64,000 nucleotides of DNA from RYN-230 sp963813975. GTDB taxonomy: Bacteria; Actinomycetota; Actinomycetes; Streptosporangiales; Streptosporangiaceae. The stretch lies in assembly GCA_963813975.1 (NCBI GenBank), contig CAWFAP010000001.1, positions 62,001 through 126,000 on the forward strand, written 5' to 3'. Positions 63,317 to 64,000 of the stretch are shown in pieces; position 1 is the first letter of the stretch; every line of letters begins with the position of its first letter. The notes under the pieces were generated by a model. It saw only the letters and a list, made by a program, of their open reading frames with translations, did not search any database and had not been told where the DNA came from. The position numbers were made by a program, and so were the translations under genes.

Positions 63317-63967
63317 GACGGTGTCCTCCCATATGCGTGCTCATGCTGGCCAACAACCCACGCTTTCTGCCCCTGGGCCGGAGAGCCCCGGCCGAAGGGC
63401 TAGCCGGTCAGCTGCTTCTTCTGGCTGGTCAGCGTGCCCGGCCATGCGATTCCGCGCGGTGCGCGACGACTCTCAATCCTTCGCGGCGAATCGCACCGCT
63501 GCTGCCGCGGATCAGGAACCAGCAGGCCGCGAAGGATCGCCGTGTTCTCCAGTCCATCGCAAGAATGCGCGTTTCGCTACTCAGGAGTGTGCCCACGGAT
63601 GTGGGTGGCAGGCGGAACTCCATCCCGACCTTTATCCAGCCCGGCTGTGACCAGGTTCGCAGCGCTGCGGCGTCCAGGCGGGGTGGTGTCAGCCCGCCCA
63701 GCAGGCGCCACGCCTGGCTGGGCCCGGCCGAGCAGCACAGCCTGAGGGTGGCTCCTGACGCCCGTTCCCGGAAAACCCCAGGCCAGGAGCGAAGGGAACC
63801 GATCGGCCCGTGAGCGAGTGACGGCGCGCGCAGCGGGCGGCCCGCTGGTGGCGGTAGGTATCTACTGGCCAGTGCGCTGCTCTGTGTTAGTGACCAGGAG
63901 CGGCTGGCGGGCCAGATGGCCCGCAGCGGCCATGTACGTGCGCCACGGGGACATAGAGGAGTCAGAA
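63317..63967. other. Intergenic, no gene recognised
   Basis: These 650 bases have open frames on both strands but no recognisable family. The sigma-gene promoter should lie at the left end and the promoter of the last gene at the right end. Confidence 0.4.
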
Positions 63968-64000
63968 ATGGCCGGTCAGACCTGGCAGTTCGCGGAGTTC
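63968..64000 (+). CDS. Start of a gene cut by the window edge
   Basis: ATG 63968 follows GAGGAG at eight bases and opens MAGQTWQFAEF to the window end. Eleven codons are too few to identify a family. Confidence 0.5.
   Translation, partial: MAGQTWQFAEF

Noticed and set aside
63337..63813. A 158-codon plus-strand frame
   Set aside because: Arg/Ser/Pro-rich with no family and no ribosome site; overlaps another chance frame on the same strand.

Overview
The window is high-GC DNA (about 70 %) with GTG and ATG starts and purine-rich ribosome sites. Its protein families are typical of filamentous soil Actinomycetota: F420/PPOX-like oxidoreductases, LLM flavin enzymes, VOC proteins, ECF41 sigma factor, DUF5709, DUF4397 with a class E/F-type sortase, RibD_C reductases, and IS701, IS3 and IS256 remnants. 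A large-genome soil actinomycete (Streptosporangiales-like) is my inference. No rRNA, complete tRNA or CRISPR array was seen. Many genes are frameshifted or fused, so the left two thirds look like decaying accessory DNA.

Region 1 (0.2-21.3 kb). A STAND ATPase with an N-terminal DUF4062 opens the window. Five bases after its stop begins the 3' half of a tRNA-Ala(GGC) gene, starting exactly at the anticodon loop. A second diverged copy in the same orientation lies at 21.2 kb. These look like attachment sites bounding an 18.4-kb remnant island that also holds a wrecked tyrosine integrase. Inside are an epoxide hydrolase, a broken S51 peptidase, a PPOX-fold protein, a three-gene surface operon (membrane protein, DUF4397 protein, sortase), a broken ArsR with a VOC gene, a histidine-kinase pair lacking its response regulator, IS3-family debris, a broken DUF1080 gene, a broken GAP-family membrane protein, two LLM enzymes, an AraC/DinB-type regulator and a kdpD fragment.

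Region 2 (21.7-43 kb). A hydrolase fused to the tail of an ester cyclase is followed by two VOC genes flanking an AraC regulator. Both VOC genes share a near-identical leaderless promoter. Then come a secreted S33 peptidase, a collapsed LAL regulator, an orphan QcrB-like cytochrome b lacking both heme-bH ligands, small VOC, cupin, SnoaL and YCII proteins, the tail of a secreted carbohydrate-active enzyme, a group II PLP decarboxylase with its PLP-binding Asp changed to Asn, a MOSC protein, a prolyl oligopeptidase, a SRPBCC protein, and a triad-less alpha/beta hydrolase next to a RibD_C reductase.

Region 3 (43-64 kb). An IS701 wreck precedes mostly intact genes: two overlapping RibD_C reductases, a lower-GC GH43/32-like beta-propeller gene, an HTH regulator/SRPBCC/RibD_C operon, YCII, MarR with a clear operator, a GH15 glucoamylase-like enzyme, DUF5709, HxlR divergent from a signal-less HtrA-type protease, a DMT transporter, an ECF41 sigma factor with a visible autoregulatory promoter, SnoaL, AlkA, a RecQ-like helicase, a broken DinB gene, an ECF sigma factor with a long N-terminal extension, and the first codons of a last gene.
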